Notes under the pieces: generated by a model
Told to the model about the DNA's origin: nothing
Seen by the model: only the letters and a program-made list of their open reading frames with translations
Databases searched by the model: none
Position numbers and translations under genes: made by a program
Source: Anaerolineales bacterium
GTDB lineage: Bacteria > Chloroflexota > Anaerolineae > Anaerolineales > Villigracilaceae
Length of the DNA stretch: 57,682 nt
Direction of reading: 5' to 3'
Assembly: GCA_025938055.1 (NCBI GenBank)
Contig: JAICQC010000001.1
Span: forward strand, 1-57,682
Shown here: positions 44,798 to 53,077 of the stretch, in pieces
How positions within the stretch are numbered: position 1 is the stretch's first letter
Layout: each line of letters opens with the position of its first letter

Positions 44798-46798
44798 ATG
44801 TATCTTTTTAGCGAGCTCCAGATCCTTCCCCTGCTCCTTCTGTTTTTGCTATGGGGAGTCGGAGGGTGGTTGATGACCCTGCGATGGTTCGATTTGGAGT
44901 CGCATGAGCGCGGCTTCATCGGCTTTGGGCTTGGGATGGTGGTTGCGAACTGGCTTGGGAACTTTACGGCACGTGTTCTTCCCATGTCCATTGCCTTCTG
45001 GGCTGCCGCGCTGCTGACTGTCATGCTGGGACTCGTTGCTGCTCTGCCATTGAAGAGAGAATCGTTCCCGCGACTGGCTGATGTGCAGTGGACGAAATGG
45101 TTATTGTTCATTGCTGCGGTGATTGTTTTTGCACTAATTGGCCGGGGATTGGGAATGCTGGACGACTTTCAAAACTTGCCTCTCTCTTCGCTGATGGCAA
45201 CAGGTGATATTCCGCCACATTTCCCGGGCAGCCCTGAGACACGTTTTGGATATCATTATTTTCTCATCCTGCTCAGTGTTCAGTTTATGCGCGTTGCGAA
45301 CGCCGGGCCCTGGACCGCCCTGGACCTGGCACGCGGGCTAACGCTGGCTATTGCCATGGTTTGCACGGGTTTGCTGGCATGGCGGCTCACTCGTAACAAA
45401 CTGATGGCATGGATCTCAGCCGCGTTTTTCGCTCTGGCGGGCGGTACGCGCTGGCTCCTGCTCCTCCTACCGGGCACGTTATTGAATAGAATTTCCTCCG
45501 AATTAACCCTCATTGGTTCCGGGCGGGATACGGCGGACACTTTGTTCGAAGCGTTATCCCTCCCCTGGGAAGTTGCCGGGAGCGGGTCCATTCCATTTCC
45601 CTTTGCATTTGTCAACGGAGTTAATGCGCCCGCGCTTATGACGCATAATGGATATGGAGTCCTGCCGGGCGTCATCCTGCTCTTATTGTTATTGCTGGCA
45701 GGCAAACAGCAGACATGGCTGGCAGGTATTCCGCTGAGCATTCTTCTTGCTTCTCTCGCGCTGGCGAACGAAGTGGATTTTGCCATTCTATATCTGGGGA
45801 TCGTCCTGGTGGCAATTGTATGGCTGGTCCGCAACCAAACCCTTCGTCCGCCTGACTCAGCCCGGCTCTGGATCGTGGTCATCATCGCTGCAGGTATTCT
45901 TGCGATGATACAGGGAGGGCTTGCGACAGAAGTCCTGTATGGGCTTATAACTCCCTCCACATCCCAGCCCGAGTCTTATTTTGAGATAGGTTTTTCCATT
46001 GTGCCGCCTGCTGTGATCTCTTCGCATCTGGGCAGGTTATCCATTTTCAACCCGATCCAATTACTGGCGGCTTTGTTGGAAATCGGACCATTGATCCTTG
46101 CGCTGCCACTGGTCTTGATCTGGGGCTATAAAGCATTGCATGAAGAACAATGGTTTCAAGCTGCGCTTGTTGCTTCTGCCATCCCAAGCCTGCTTTCGAT
46201 TTTCGTGGAATATTCCGGTAACGCAGGCCTCACAGCTACGACTCGGTTGTTATCGAATGTATTCTTTGTCTGCAAGATTCTTGCTGTACCTCTCCTGTGG
46301 TTATGGCTGCAAAAGCAGCCCGAATGGAGGCGGAATATCACCTACGGACTGGGCGCAATGACGATACTGGGCGGCATCTTGCTCTTTACAATTGAATTGA
46401 TCGTCATTCCCCGCCCTGTCTACACTGAATATTTGGTAGACATGGACGCCCGTTTTTACGAAGAGTATTGGGATCGCCTCTCTCCACCCTCCGCCTGGGT
46501 CTTTGACCCGGTTGCCTCGCGCGCGCCTACACTTTTTGGTCGCCAGATCAACGCGATCGTTCACTGGGGTGTTCATAAACCGGAGTATTCAGCCCTGGTC
46601 CAGGACCCGGATCCATACCAACTGAACGCAGCCGGCTATCACTACGTTTATGCTGATAAAGAATACTGGAAACAATATGCCACCCAGCTCGAACAGGCGT
46701 GTGTCAATATTTTGAAAACCGTGGACGGTGCAAAGCTTTCGCATGGCGTATTAATCCCGGATTTCCGGCAACTGGCTGACATCTCGGAATGCCAATGA
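44798..46798 (+). CDS. Large membrane protein, unassigned (polymerase or GT-C candidate)
   Basis: This 666-residue protein has 12 or so hydrophobic segments, a loop GMLDDFQNLPLSSLMATGD and a motif PPHFPGSPETRFGYHYF. It does not clearly align to families A or B. The C-terminal 110 residues are soluble, with YHYVYADKEYWKQYA and a late cysteine. Placed between a methyltransferase and a family B gene, it may be another glycosyltransferase or the polymerase. No firm assignment. Confidence 0.55.
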   Translation: MYLFSELQILPLLLLFLLWGVGGWLMTLRWFDLESHERGFIGFGLGMVVANWLGNFTARVLPMSIAFWAAALLTVMLGLVAALPLKRESFPRLADVQWTKWLLFIAAVIVFALIGRGLGMLDDFQNLPLSSLMATGDIPPHFPGSPETRFGYHYFLILLSVQFMRVANAGPWTALDLARGLTLAIAMVCTGLLAWRLTRNKLMAWISAAFFALAGGTRWLLLLLPGTLLNRISSELTLIGSGRDTADTLFEALSLPWEVAGSGSIPFPFAFVNGVNAPALMTHNGYGVLPGVILLLLLLLAGKQQTWLAGIPLSILLASLALANEVDFAILYLGIVLVAIVWLVRNQTLRPPDSARLWIVVIIAAGILAMIQGGLATEVLYGLITPSTSQPESYFEIGFSIVPPAVISSHLGRLSIFNPIQLLAALLEIGPLILALPLVLIWGYKALHEEQWFQAALVASAIPSLLSIFVEYSGNAGLTATTRLLSNVFFVCKILAVPLLWLWLQKQPEWRRNITYGLGAMTILGGILLFTIELIVIPRPVYTEYLVDMDARFYEEYWDRLSPPSAWVFDPVASRAPTLFGRQINAIVHWGVHKPEYSALVQDPDPYQLNAAGYHYVYADKEYWKQYATQLEQACVNILKTVDGAKLSHGVLIPDFRQLADISECQ

Positions 46799-48777
46799 TC
46801 ATCGTCCAGCCTTCCCGCCTGACTTTCTGGCGTTTTGTCTTTACCATCACAGGGTTACTCTCTTTCCTTGCTGTTTTCCAGATCCTTGGAAGTGCAACAG
46901 TAATGGGAGTGGATCTCTCTGCCAGCACATCGTGGAAAGAGTTGATCGTCATTCTCAGCATTTTGGGATTCGCTTCGCTCCTCTTCTGGGCTTCCACATG
47001 GTCGCGCCATCGCGAACGAATCCTTTCCCTGGCTGAATCCCCACAACATGCTGCAGGCAGGATGCCCTGGCTTGGAATAATTCTCGTAAGTGTGGCACTG
47101 ACCGGCTTCACGATTCTGTTCATGATTCCATCGATCCGAAACCTTTTCGGGGGGCTGGGGTGGATACGTTTCCTGCTCTTCTGGTCGTTCAGTCTGATCG
47201 GGATATGGGGAATCAAATTGCTTCGCCCGGAAACGCCCTGGTTGACCGCGTTGATCGCCATTGTTCTTTGCCAGTCCACTTTGCATCTTTTACTGGTCTA
47301 CTGGCCGCGTGTCACGGATTATCCCTTTGCGATGGGATGGTCGGAGACCAGCCGTTTTTATTATCCTTCTCTCTTTCTTTCTGAAAAAGTGTACGGACAG
47401 CAGTATCCGTGGCCCATTTTGCACCCCACCCTGCACTTGCTGCTGGCGCCTCCTTATCTTTTCGATGCATCCCTCTGGTTTCACCGGTTCTGGCAGGTGG
47501 CGATCCGATACGCTTTGGTGGCAGCCGTTGTCCCTGCGTTAATGAGTCGGCTTTCCATCCCAGCAGGCGCAACCCGCTGGCTGGTTAGCTTATGGATGTT
47601 CCTCTTTTTGTTCATGGGACCCATCTATGTTCATTTGACGATCCCGGTTATTCTCATGCTATTGGGCTTCTCGCGTGAAGATGACAGGCGAACCTGGATT
47701 GTTGTCTTGCTTGCATCCATCTGGTGCGGGTGGAGCCGCCTGAACTGGTACCCTTTGCCCGGAATGATCGCGGCTGTGTTGTATCTGCTGGAGATGCCTT
47801 ACCGTGGGAAAAATGTTTGGAGCTATCTGCTCAAGCCCACGCTCTGGTTTATCATCGGTACTCTGACTGCATTCGTTGCACAGCGAGTCTATATTGTTCT
47901 CTCGGGCATCCCCGACAGTGGAATCTTTTACACCAGCCTTAGTTCTGACTTGTTGTGGTATCGGCTTATGCCGAATGCTTCCTATTTCCTTGGAATATTA
48001 CCCGGTGCGTTGCTGGCATCGTTGCCAGTATGGATAGCGCTGGTTGTCGTCATCCGTACACGACGGAGTGATTGGTATCCTTTGAGGCTGATCTTGATAT
48101 TTACCACACTGCTTGTCTTTTTCCTGGGAGGATTGGTGGTAAGCCTCAAGATCGGTGGCGGGGCAAACCTGCATAACATGGACGCTTATTTCAGCCTGCT
48201 GCTGGTCGTTTTTGCCTATCTGGTATTTGCGCGTTATACACCTGAGGCTGGGGAGGTTGCTCAACCTGTCTCCCTGCATTGGCTTCTCATCCTTGCTTTG
48301 ATGGTCATGCCTGCCTGGTCCTATTTGCAATTCAACATTGGCTTACGCAATCAGAACCCCGCTCGCGCACAAAATGTATTGTCAGTTTTACAGCGCTACG
48401 TGGGTCAGGTCAACGAACAGGGTGGCGAAATCCTCTTCATTACCCAGCGACACCTGATTTCGATGCACATGCTGGAAAATGTGACGCTTGTCCCCGAATA
48501 TGAACGGGAAGACCTGATGGAGATTGCGATGTCAAATAACCTCGAGCATATTCAAGCGTTCCGTGAGGATATGGAAGACCATCGCTTCGCTTTGATCGTC
48601 GTTGACCCCTTGAACTACAATATTCTGTCGAGGCAGCGTAGCTTTGCCGAAGAGAACAACGTTTGGGTGACGCGGATTATGAAGTACATCCTGTGTAACT
48701 ATCGCGAGGAGGCTGTTTTCCCCGCAGATGAGATCGCGCTATACGTGCCGCAAGAGGGTGCGCGGCAGTGTCCTTGA
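46795..48777 (+). CDS. Large membrane protein, GT-C-like candidate (family B paralogue)
   Basis: This 660-residue protein is a paralogue of 41597-43945. The central motif AMGWSETSRFYYPSLFLS, LWFHRFWQ, the soluble tail FITQRHLISMHML, LVPEYERED, FALIVVDPL and EENNVWV match in the same order, while the N-terminal membrane part is shorter. ATG 46795 overlaps the preceding stop (ATGA) with GGA upstream; ATG 46789 is the alternative. Its stop touches the stop of the convergent gene (TGATCA). Confidence 0.65.
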   Translation: MIIVQPSRLTFWRFVFTITGLLSFLAVFQILGSATVMGVDLSASTSWKELIVILSILGFASLLFWASTWSRHRERILSLAESPQHAAGRMPWLGIILVSVALTGFTILFMIPSIRNLFGGLGWIRFLLFWSFSLIGIWGIKLLRPETPWLTALIAIVLCQSTLHLLLVYWPRVTDYPFAMGWSETSRFYYPSLFLSEKVYGQQYPWPILHPTLHLLLAPPYLFDASLWFHRFWQVAIRYALVAAVVPALMSRLSIPAGATRWLVSLWMFLFLFMGPIYVHLTIPVILMLLGFSREDDRRTWIVVLLASIWCGWSRLNWYPLPGMIAAVLYLLEMPYRGKNVWSYLLKPTLWFIIGTLTAFVAQRVYIVLSGIPDSGIFYTSLSSDLLWYRLMPNASYFLGILPGALLASLPVWIALVVVIRTRRSDWYPLRLILIFTTLLVFFLGGLVVSLKIGGGANLHNMDAYFSLLLVVFAYLVFARYTPEAGEVAQPVSLHWLLILALMVMPAWSYLQFNIGLRNQNPARAQNVLSVLQRYVGQVNEQGGEILFITQRHLISMHMLENVTLVPEYEREDLMEIAMSNNLEHIQAFREDMEDHRFALIVVDPLNYNILSRQRSFAEENNVWVTRIMKYILCNYREEAVFPADEIALYVPQEGARQCP

Positions 48778-49518
48778 TCACTTTTCCAGGATAACCAGCA
48801 GACGGGTGGCAAATAAAGCAGGAAATCGATCCAGAAATTTTTCCAGTCTTTGTAACAAAGGCAGGGCGGATGTTGGGTACAACTGCGGCTTGGAAAACCC
48901 TCCCGAAGCCGCGTACGCGATGGCAGAGAAACGCTGCGTTTCGATCTTTCGCCAGTCGCTCAGCTTGCGGAGATACTGCTTTCCAGCGAAGATACGGCTG
49001 GCGTTCCCCTGTGCCGCATAATAATCAATATCCTGCGGTGACCAATCTTCAGGCGCTTCCCACTCGATGACTTTCGTAATCGCAACCGGCTCATCATGCG
49101 GTATTCCATAGATTAGCAAGCCCAGCGCACTCATACATGGTTCTAGCATGATCACATGCCCACCTTTGCGCAGGATGCGAAAAAATTCCTTTAAGACTGT
49201 GCCCGGATATTTCAGATGATGGAAGACATCGGTCAGGACCAGGTCTGAAACCGATTCATCTGCAAATGACAATTGATAGGCATTTTCGATCTGGTCGATC
49301 CACGGATTGGGGAACAAATCGGTGCGCAGACAAGTGGGTATAACCTCATGGATGTTGCCGAGCCCCGAGCCAAGCTCCACGATTTTACTATCCGGAAGAT
49401 TGCTTAGATTCCTGGCAATGAGGCGGTAAAAATCCCGATACAGCACACGGAGCAGAGGCTTGCGCTTCCAATATTCGTAATTTTTTTGAATAGAATCTTG
49501 ATGGAGGAGAATATCCAT
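48778..49518 (-). CDS. Class I SAM-dependent methyltransferase
   Basis: This 246-residue protein has IVELGSGLGNIHEVI (motif I), SVSDLVLTDVFHHL (acidic motif) and RILRKGGHVIMLEP (motif post-III). Similar to methyltransferases of glycan clusters. Its ATG (49518-49516) overlaps the stop of the upstream gene as TAATG. Its stop abuts that of the plus-strand gene. Target unknown. Confidence 0.82.
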   Translation of the reverse strand: MDILLHQDSIQKNYEYWKRKPLLRVLYRDFYRLIARNLSNLPDSKIVELGSGLGNIHEVIPTCLRTDLFPNPWIDQIENAYQLSFADESVSDLVLTDVFHHLKYPGTVLKEFFRILRKGGHVIMLEPCMSALGLLIYGIPHDEPVAITKVIEWEAPEDWSPQDIDYYAAQGNASRIFAGKQYLRKLSDWRKIETQRFSAIAYAASGGFSKPQLYPTSALPLLQRLEKFLDRFPALFATRLLVILEK

Positions 49519-50171
49519 TACTCTTCTGTCTGCTTAACAAAGTGACCAATCTCATACACATTTCCGAAGAAGGCAGGCACGCTGTTCATCGGGATAATCC
49601 GCACTTGCTTGAAGTGTTTTGCCGCCGCAGAAGCCACATCCTTTTCGGTGGAAAAATGATGTTTGCGAATATTATATCCGAGCAGGGCGAACATGGCGAT
49701 CATAAACGGTCGTTCCACAGGAACGCCATAAACGACCTGCCCACCAGGTTTGAGAACGCGTTTGATCTCTGAAAAGGCATGTTCGAGTTCTGCGGGTTTC
49801 AGATGTTCCAAAATACTGATCAGAAGGACTGAATCAAAATGGCTGTCCTGATAGGGCAGATCCACCACATTACCATTGCGCAAGTCAGGGCGGATCCCCA
49901 GTGGCGCAAACACTCGTGCGACCTCGTCAACATCACACGATAGATCAAGCCCATAAATTTGCTGATACATTCGGCTCAGGTTAAGAAAAGTTAACCCGCT
50001 GCCGAAACCGACCTCTAGGATGGATTCTCCGCCCTTACATTCTGCCAGGCATAATTCGACACGACGCCGATACATCTGTCCAAAAACAGGCAGGTAATAA
50101 AAGATGACCGAATATTCGCGGCGCACGCCGCGATATTCCTTGTAGGGAAGTAATTTTAAAGAGGAAATCAT
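49518..50171 (-). CDS. Class I SAM-dependent methyltransferase
   Basis: This 217-residue protein has ILEVGFGSGLTFLNL (motif I), YGLDLSCDVDEVA and LLISILEHLKPAE (acidic motif), then RVLKPGGQVVYGVP. I chose ATG 50171 (MISSLKLLP) with GGAG seven nt upstream; the same frame extends to 50594 but overlaps the fused gene upstream. It probably acts in sugar or lipid-carrier modification. Confidence 0.85.
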   Translation of the reverse strand: MISSLKLLPYKEYRGVRREYSVIFYYLPVFGQMYRRRVELCLAECKGGESILEVGFGSGLTFLNLSRMYQQIYGLDLSCDVDEVARVFAPLGIRPDLRNGNVVDLPYQDSHFDSVLLISILEHLKPAELEHAFSEIKRVLKPGGQVVYGVPVERPFMIAMFALLGYNIRKHHFSTEKDVASAAAKHFKQVRIIPMNSVPAFFGNVYEIGHFVKQTEE

Positions 50172-50184
50172 GCCTTTGCTCCGA

Positions 50185-51618
50185 TTATACAAACTTGATG
50201 CGCCGCGCCGCGAAAGCGACCATGCGCAATAATAACAAACCGTGTTTCCAGCGAGAGATGTTGGTCGAGCCGTAGGTCCGTTCGCGGTAACGGATCGGAA
50301 GATCAACAATCTTGCGGTTGAGCTTGGCGGCACCGAAAATAAGATCATAATCTCCGAAGGGATCGAAGTCACCAAAATAGGACCGGTTGGCAGCGATGCG
50401 TTCATAGTCCCTTTTCCAGAGAACTTTAGTGCCACACAATGTATCCTTAATGGGCTGCCCAAGCAGCCAGGAGAACGCCAGGCTGAAGAACTTATTACCC
50501 AGAAAATTGAGGGTGCGCATCGCTTCCTTCTCCATGGGGTACACCAGACGCACGCCATTAATGAACTCGCCTTTCCCTGAAACCAGTGCCTCATAGAAAC
50601 GCGGCAAGTCTTCCGGGGGAACGGTCAGGTCTGCGTCCAGGATCATCAACACGTCGCCTCTGGCTTTGGAGAAGCCCAGCCTTACTGCGTCTGCTTTGCC
50701 GATACCCGTTTGTTGCAGGAGCAGGCTCGGGGTCGAAGGATGCGTAGTGATCCCGCGTTCGACCGCCGCGTATGTGTCATCCCTGGAGTGCCCTTCGACG
50801 AAAATAAGCTCGGTCTCGCGCCCCATTTGTGGGGTTCGCTCAAAGATGGCTTTGATATTACCCGATTCGTTGCGCGCTGGAACGATGACCGAAACCATTG
50901 GATCCGGCGCGCGTTCGGACACAGGACGCGCGATCACAAAGTTGGAGAGAGCCATTTCCGTGAATGGCCACAAGCGGACCAGGACACGGTTTGCAAATCC
51001 CCCCAGAGGCAGGGGCCAAAGAATCTCTTGCGTGCCACGGACTGGTTCAAAGTCGGCCAGCCGCAAAAGGCTGCTGACATCTTCGCGCGTCAGCCAGTTC
51101 TGAAACAACGTCGATCCGGCGAGGGATAGCTTTCTCGCAATGCTAAGCGGAACTTGCCACAGCCTGCTGTAAAAATTCAGAATAATACGCGTATGAGTTG
51201 TGCAAAGCGGCTTGATCTGCTCGAAGACGCGCTGCACATCCCAGAGATCATTTACCAGATCAGACAAAATAATGACATCGAACTTTTCATGCAGGTCAGA
51301 AAGATCGTGCGCATCCGCAAGGATGAACTCGAGTTCCGGGTGATGTTCCTTTGCGCGGCGGAGCATTTCTTCGGAGAAATCAACTCCAACACCACGGTCA
51401 GGCTTCAGTGCGGCAAGCAGATGCCCTTCTGCGCAACCTATCTCGAGGATACTTTGATTCGGGCTGACGTGGTATTGGTAGATTTCCTCCAGTCGTCGGT
51501 GATACCAGCCACCCATTCCCTGCCAGGAATCGCGTTTACGGGCAAACGCATTCCAGTGAGCGATGCGGTCCTGCTGGTAGCGCCTGGCTGCCGGGTCCAA
51601 AAACGAATCGGATTTCAT
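50185..51618 (-). CDS. Methyltransferase-GT2 glycosyltransferase fusion
   Basis: This 477-residue protein combines an N-terminal methyltransferase domain (residues about 45-180: ILEIGCAEGHLLAAL, VILSDLVNDLWDV) with a GT2 domain from about 240 (VSVIVPARNESGNIKAI, EGHSRDDTY, MILDADLTVPPEDLP and C-terminal DLPIRYRERTYGSTN). Such fusions occur in bacterial glycan clusters. The GT2 half resembles polyprenyl-phosphate glycosyltransferases but lacks C-terminal membrane helices. It is first of three minus-strand genes and faces the YwbE gene. Confidence 0.88.
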   Translation of the reverse strand: MKSDSFLDPAARRYQQDRIAHWNAFARKRDSWQGMGGWYHRRLEEIYQYHVSPNQSILEIGCAEGHLLAALKPDRGVGVDFSEEMLRRAKEHHPELEFILADAHDLSDLHEKFDVIILSDLVNDLWDVQRVFEQIKPLCTTHTRIILNFYSRLWQVPLSIARKLSLAGSTLFQNWLTREDVSSLLRLADFEPVRGTQEILWPLPLGGFANRVLVRLWPFTEMALSNFVIARPVSERAPDPMVSVIVPARNESGNIKAIFERTPQMGRETELIFVEGHSRDDTYAAVERGITTHPSTPSLLLQQTGIGKADAVRLGFSKARGDVLMILDADLTVPPEDLPRFYEALVSGKGEFINGVRLVYPMEKEAMRTLNFLGNKFFSLAFSWLLGQPIKDTLCGTKVLWKRDYERIAANRSYFGDFDPFGDYDLIFGAAKLNRKIVDLPIRYRERTYGSTNISRWKHGLLLLRMVAFAARRIKFV

Positions 51619-51656
51619 AGTGCTTGATTTTACGTGGAGAAGGAAGGATTGAAAAG

Positions 51657-51694
51657 GTGACCTCTTTTGATACGTATGCTATACTGCGATTGTG
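51657..51694 (+). promoter_or_regulatory. Extended -10 promoter of the ywbE-like gene, leaderless
   Basis: TGCTATACT (51677-51685) forms an extended -10. A GTGACC at 51657-51662 sits 17 nt upstream. The GTG start at 51692 follows the -10 by six nt. The 13-mer CGTATGCTATACT recurs at 55286-55298. Confidence 0.55.
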
Positions 51695-51886
51695 AATGGA
51701 CAAACCCGCTCTTCCATCAAGCCGGGTATGACCGTGCTCATTGTCCTGAAGCAGGATCAGCGTACGGGTAAACGAACCAAGGGTATAGTAAAGGATATTC
51801 TCACAAAGTCGCCGACACATCCCCATGGGATAAAGGTCCGTTTGGAGAGTGGAGCCGTTGGACGTGTCAAAGAGATTCTGAGCTAA
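51692..51886 (+). CDS. ywbE: YwbE-family protein (DUF2196)
   Basis: This 64-residue protein matches YwbE throughout: VLKQDQRTGKRTKGIVKDIL, then TKSPTHPHGIKVRLESG and VGRVKEIL. Function unknown; the fold suggests a small RNA- or DNA-binding beta protein. It begins with GTG, read as MNGQ, which fits relatives. No Shine-Dalgarno; promoter placement suggests a leaderless message. Confidence 0.9.
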   Translation: MNGQTRSSIKPGMTVLIVLKQDQRTGKRTKGIVKDILTKSPTHPHGIKVRLESGAVGRVKEILS

Positions 51887-51903
51887 TATGGGGAAAAATC
51901 CAC

Positions 51904-51932
51904 TTGATTTTCACTACATCATTTCGTATGAC
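51904..51932 (+). promoter_or_regulatory. Predicted promoter upstream of the YciI-like gene
   Basis: TTGATT (51904-51909), 17-nt spacer, TATGAC (51927-51932). The gene starts at 51976 with GAGGAAATC before it. Confidence 0.45.
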
Positions 51933-51975
51933 CGGGTTCGCTGGTTTTTGAAGCAATAGATCTAAAGAGGAAATC

Positions 51976-52299
51976 ATGTCCGACTCAACCCTCCCTTCCA
52001 TTCGTTATGTTGTTTTTCACAAGCCAGGTCCAAAGTGGCAACCTGGTGTGGATTTTCGTGAACAGGATGGCGTTCGAGAACACGTTCAGCACTATCTCAG
52101 TTTTCATGAACAGGGAAAGCTTGAACTGGGTGGTCCGTTCCTCTTACAGGATGCGGGCGGTATGATGGTTGCCACGAAAGATGTTTCGCAGGCAGAGCTT
52201 GAGGCGTTTGCCGTTGCAGACCCTGCCATACAATCAGGTTTGCTCATCCATGAAGTCCGCCCGTGGCTGACTGTGATGGAGCATTACGATGGAACATAA
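51976..52299 (+). CDS. YciI-like protein
   Basis: This 107-residue protein has the YCII fold features: HKPGPKWQPGVDF, REHVQHYLSFHEQGKLELGGPF and DPAIQSGLLIHEVRPWL. A conserved histidine is near the middle. YciI relatives are dimeric and of uncertain function, some acting as dehydrochlorinase-like or peroxidase-like. A GAGG lies five nt before the ATG. Followed by a VOC gene 16 nt away. Confidence 0.82.
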   Translation: MSDSTLPSIRYVVFHKPGPKWQPGVDFREQDGVREHVQHYLSFHEQGKLELGGPFLLQDAGGMMVATKDVSQAELEAFAVADPAIQSGLLIHEVRPWLTVMEHYDGT

Positions 52300-52315
52300 A
52301 TAAAAGGATGTACTC

Positions 52316-52738
52316 ATGATCCGAAAACTGGCTCATCTAAATTTTGTTACCAATGATCTCGAAAAGATCATCGATTTCTATGTGAACAAACTTGGCATGA
52401 ATGTCAAATTCACGTTGAATAACCAGGAAGGCAAATCGTTCGGGTATTACTTTGCCTGCGGCGACACAACCTTCCTGGAATTTTTCGACCAGGCAATGGC
52501 GGCAGAAGTATGGGGTGGAAAGGTAGAGGAACTACATATTGGCACCCGTTATAAACACTTCTGCCTGGAGGTCACCGGACTGGAGGAGTTTTGCAGAATA
52601 TTGAAAGACCGTGGGGTTGAGGTTTCCGGGATTTCACTCGGTATGGATAATTCGCGCCAGGCGTGGATCGCTGACCCGGATGGGAACGCGATCGAGTTGA
52701 TGGAATATGGCCCTGCCAGCCTTCAGTTGGTGGGATAA
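52316..52738 (+). CDS. VOC-family (glyoxalase/dioxygenase-like) protein
   Basis: This 140-residue protein has one VOC module pair: LAHLNFVTNDLEKIIDFY, then KHFCLEVTGLEEF and DPDGNAIELMEYG. His8, His82 and Glu near 129 fit metal ligands. Members include glyoxalases, dioxygenases and resistance proteins; substrate unknown. Close to the YciI-like gene, possibly co-transcribed. Confidence 0.85.
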   Translation: MIRKLAHLNFVTNDLEKIIDFYVNKLGMNVKFTLNNQEGKSFGYYFACGDTTFLEFFDQAMAAEVWGGKVEELHIGTRYKHFCLEVTGLEEFCRILKDRGVEVSGISLGMDNSRQAWIADPDGNAIELMEYGPASLQLVG

Positions 52739-52746
52739 AGAATCCC

Positions 52747-52992
52747 ATGTACAAACCCAATCCTCAGTCCCAGCTCCGTGTCAAATTCGACTTCCGCGTG
52801 GACTTTACAAACGGCGGCTACGTGGATGGTCGCGACTTCCTGCTTGACCTTGAAGGCGATAATGTTTCAGATGATGACCTCAAAGTAATGATCGTGGAGT
52901 CCATGAACCTGGCGAAGGCAGGCGATGTGAGAATCTTCAAAAAGGAAATTGTCCGGCGCGGGGAGCACAAGGACACATATGAGCCGCATTAA
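52747..52992 (+). CDS. Hypothetical protein, 81 residues
   Basis: Small soluble protein with no family I recognise. It starts MYKPNPQSQLRVKFDFRVDF and contains a DGRDFLLDLEGDNVSDDDL stretch and an EIVRRGEHKD end. It begins nine nt after the VOC gene and ends before a strong terminator, so it likely belongs to that transcript. Reading is likely genuine because of its position, but weakly supported. Confidence 0.6.
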   Translation: MYKPNPQSQLRVKFDFRVDFTNGGYVDGRDFLLDLEGDNVSDDDLKVMIVESMNLAKAGDVRIFKKEIVRRGEHKDTYEPH

Positions 52993-53025
52993 GGAAAGCG
53001 CGACTCAGACCAATCGAGTGATATA

Positions 53026-53062
53026 AACAAACGGAGCACTCCTCAGTGCTCCGTTTGTTTTC
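53026..53062. terminator. Strong terminator hairpin between convergent genes
   Basis: A perfect 15-bp stem (53026-53040 with 53045-53059) has a four-base loop CCTC and a T-rich right end; it can serve both strands. The minus-strand beta-helix gene ends at 53078. Confidence 0.88.
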
Positions 53063-53077
53063 ACGTACTTCAAATCT

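Noticed and set aside
50172..50187. TATAAT just upstream of the 49518-50171 methyltransferase
   Set aside because: It is made by the last codons of the upstream gene (Val-stop) and lacks a -35; the gene has a Shine-Dalgarno sequence, so a leaderless start is unlikely.
50157..51978. The 16-mer TAAAGAGGAAATCATG at 50156-50172 and 51963-51978
   Set aside because: One copy is coding sequence read in the other direction; the other is a normal ribosome-binding site and start. Likely coincidence.
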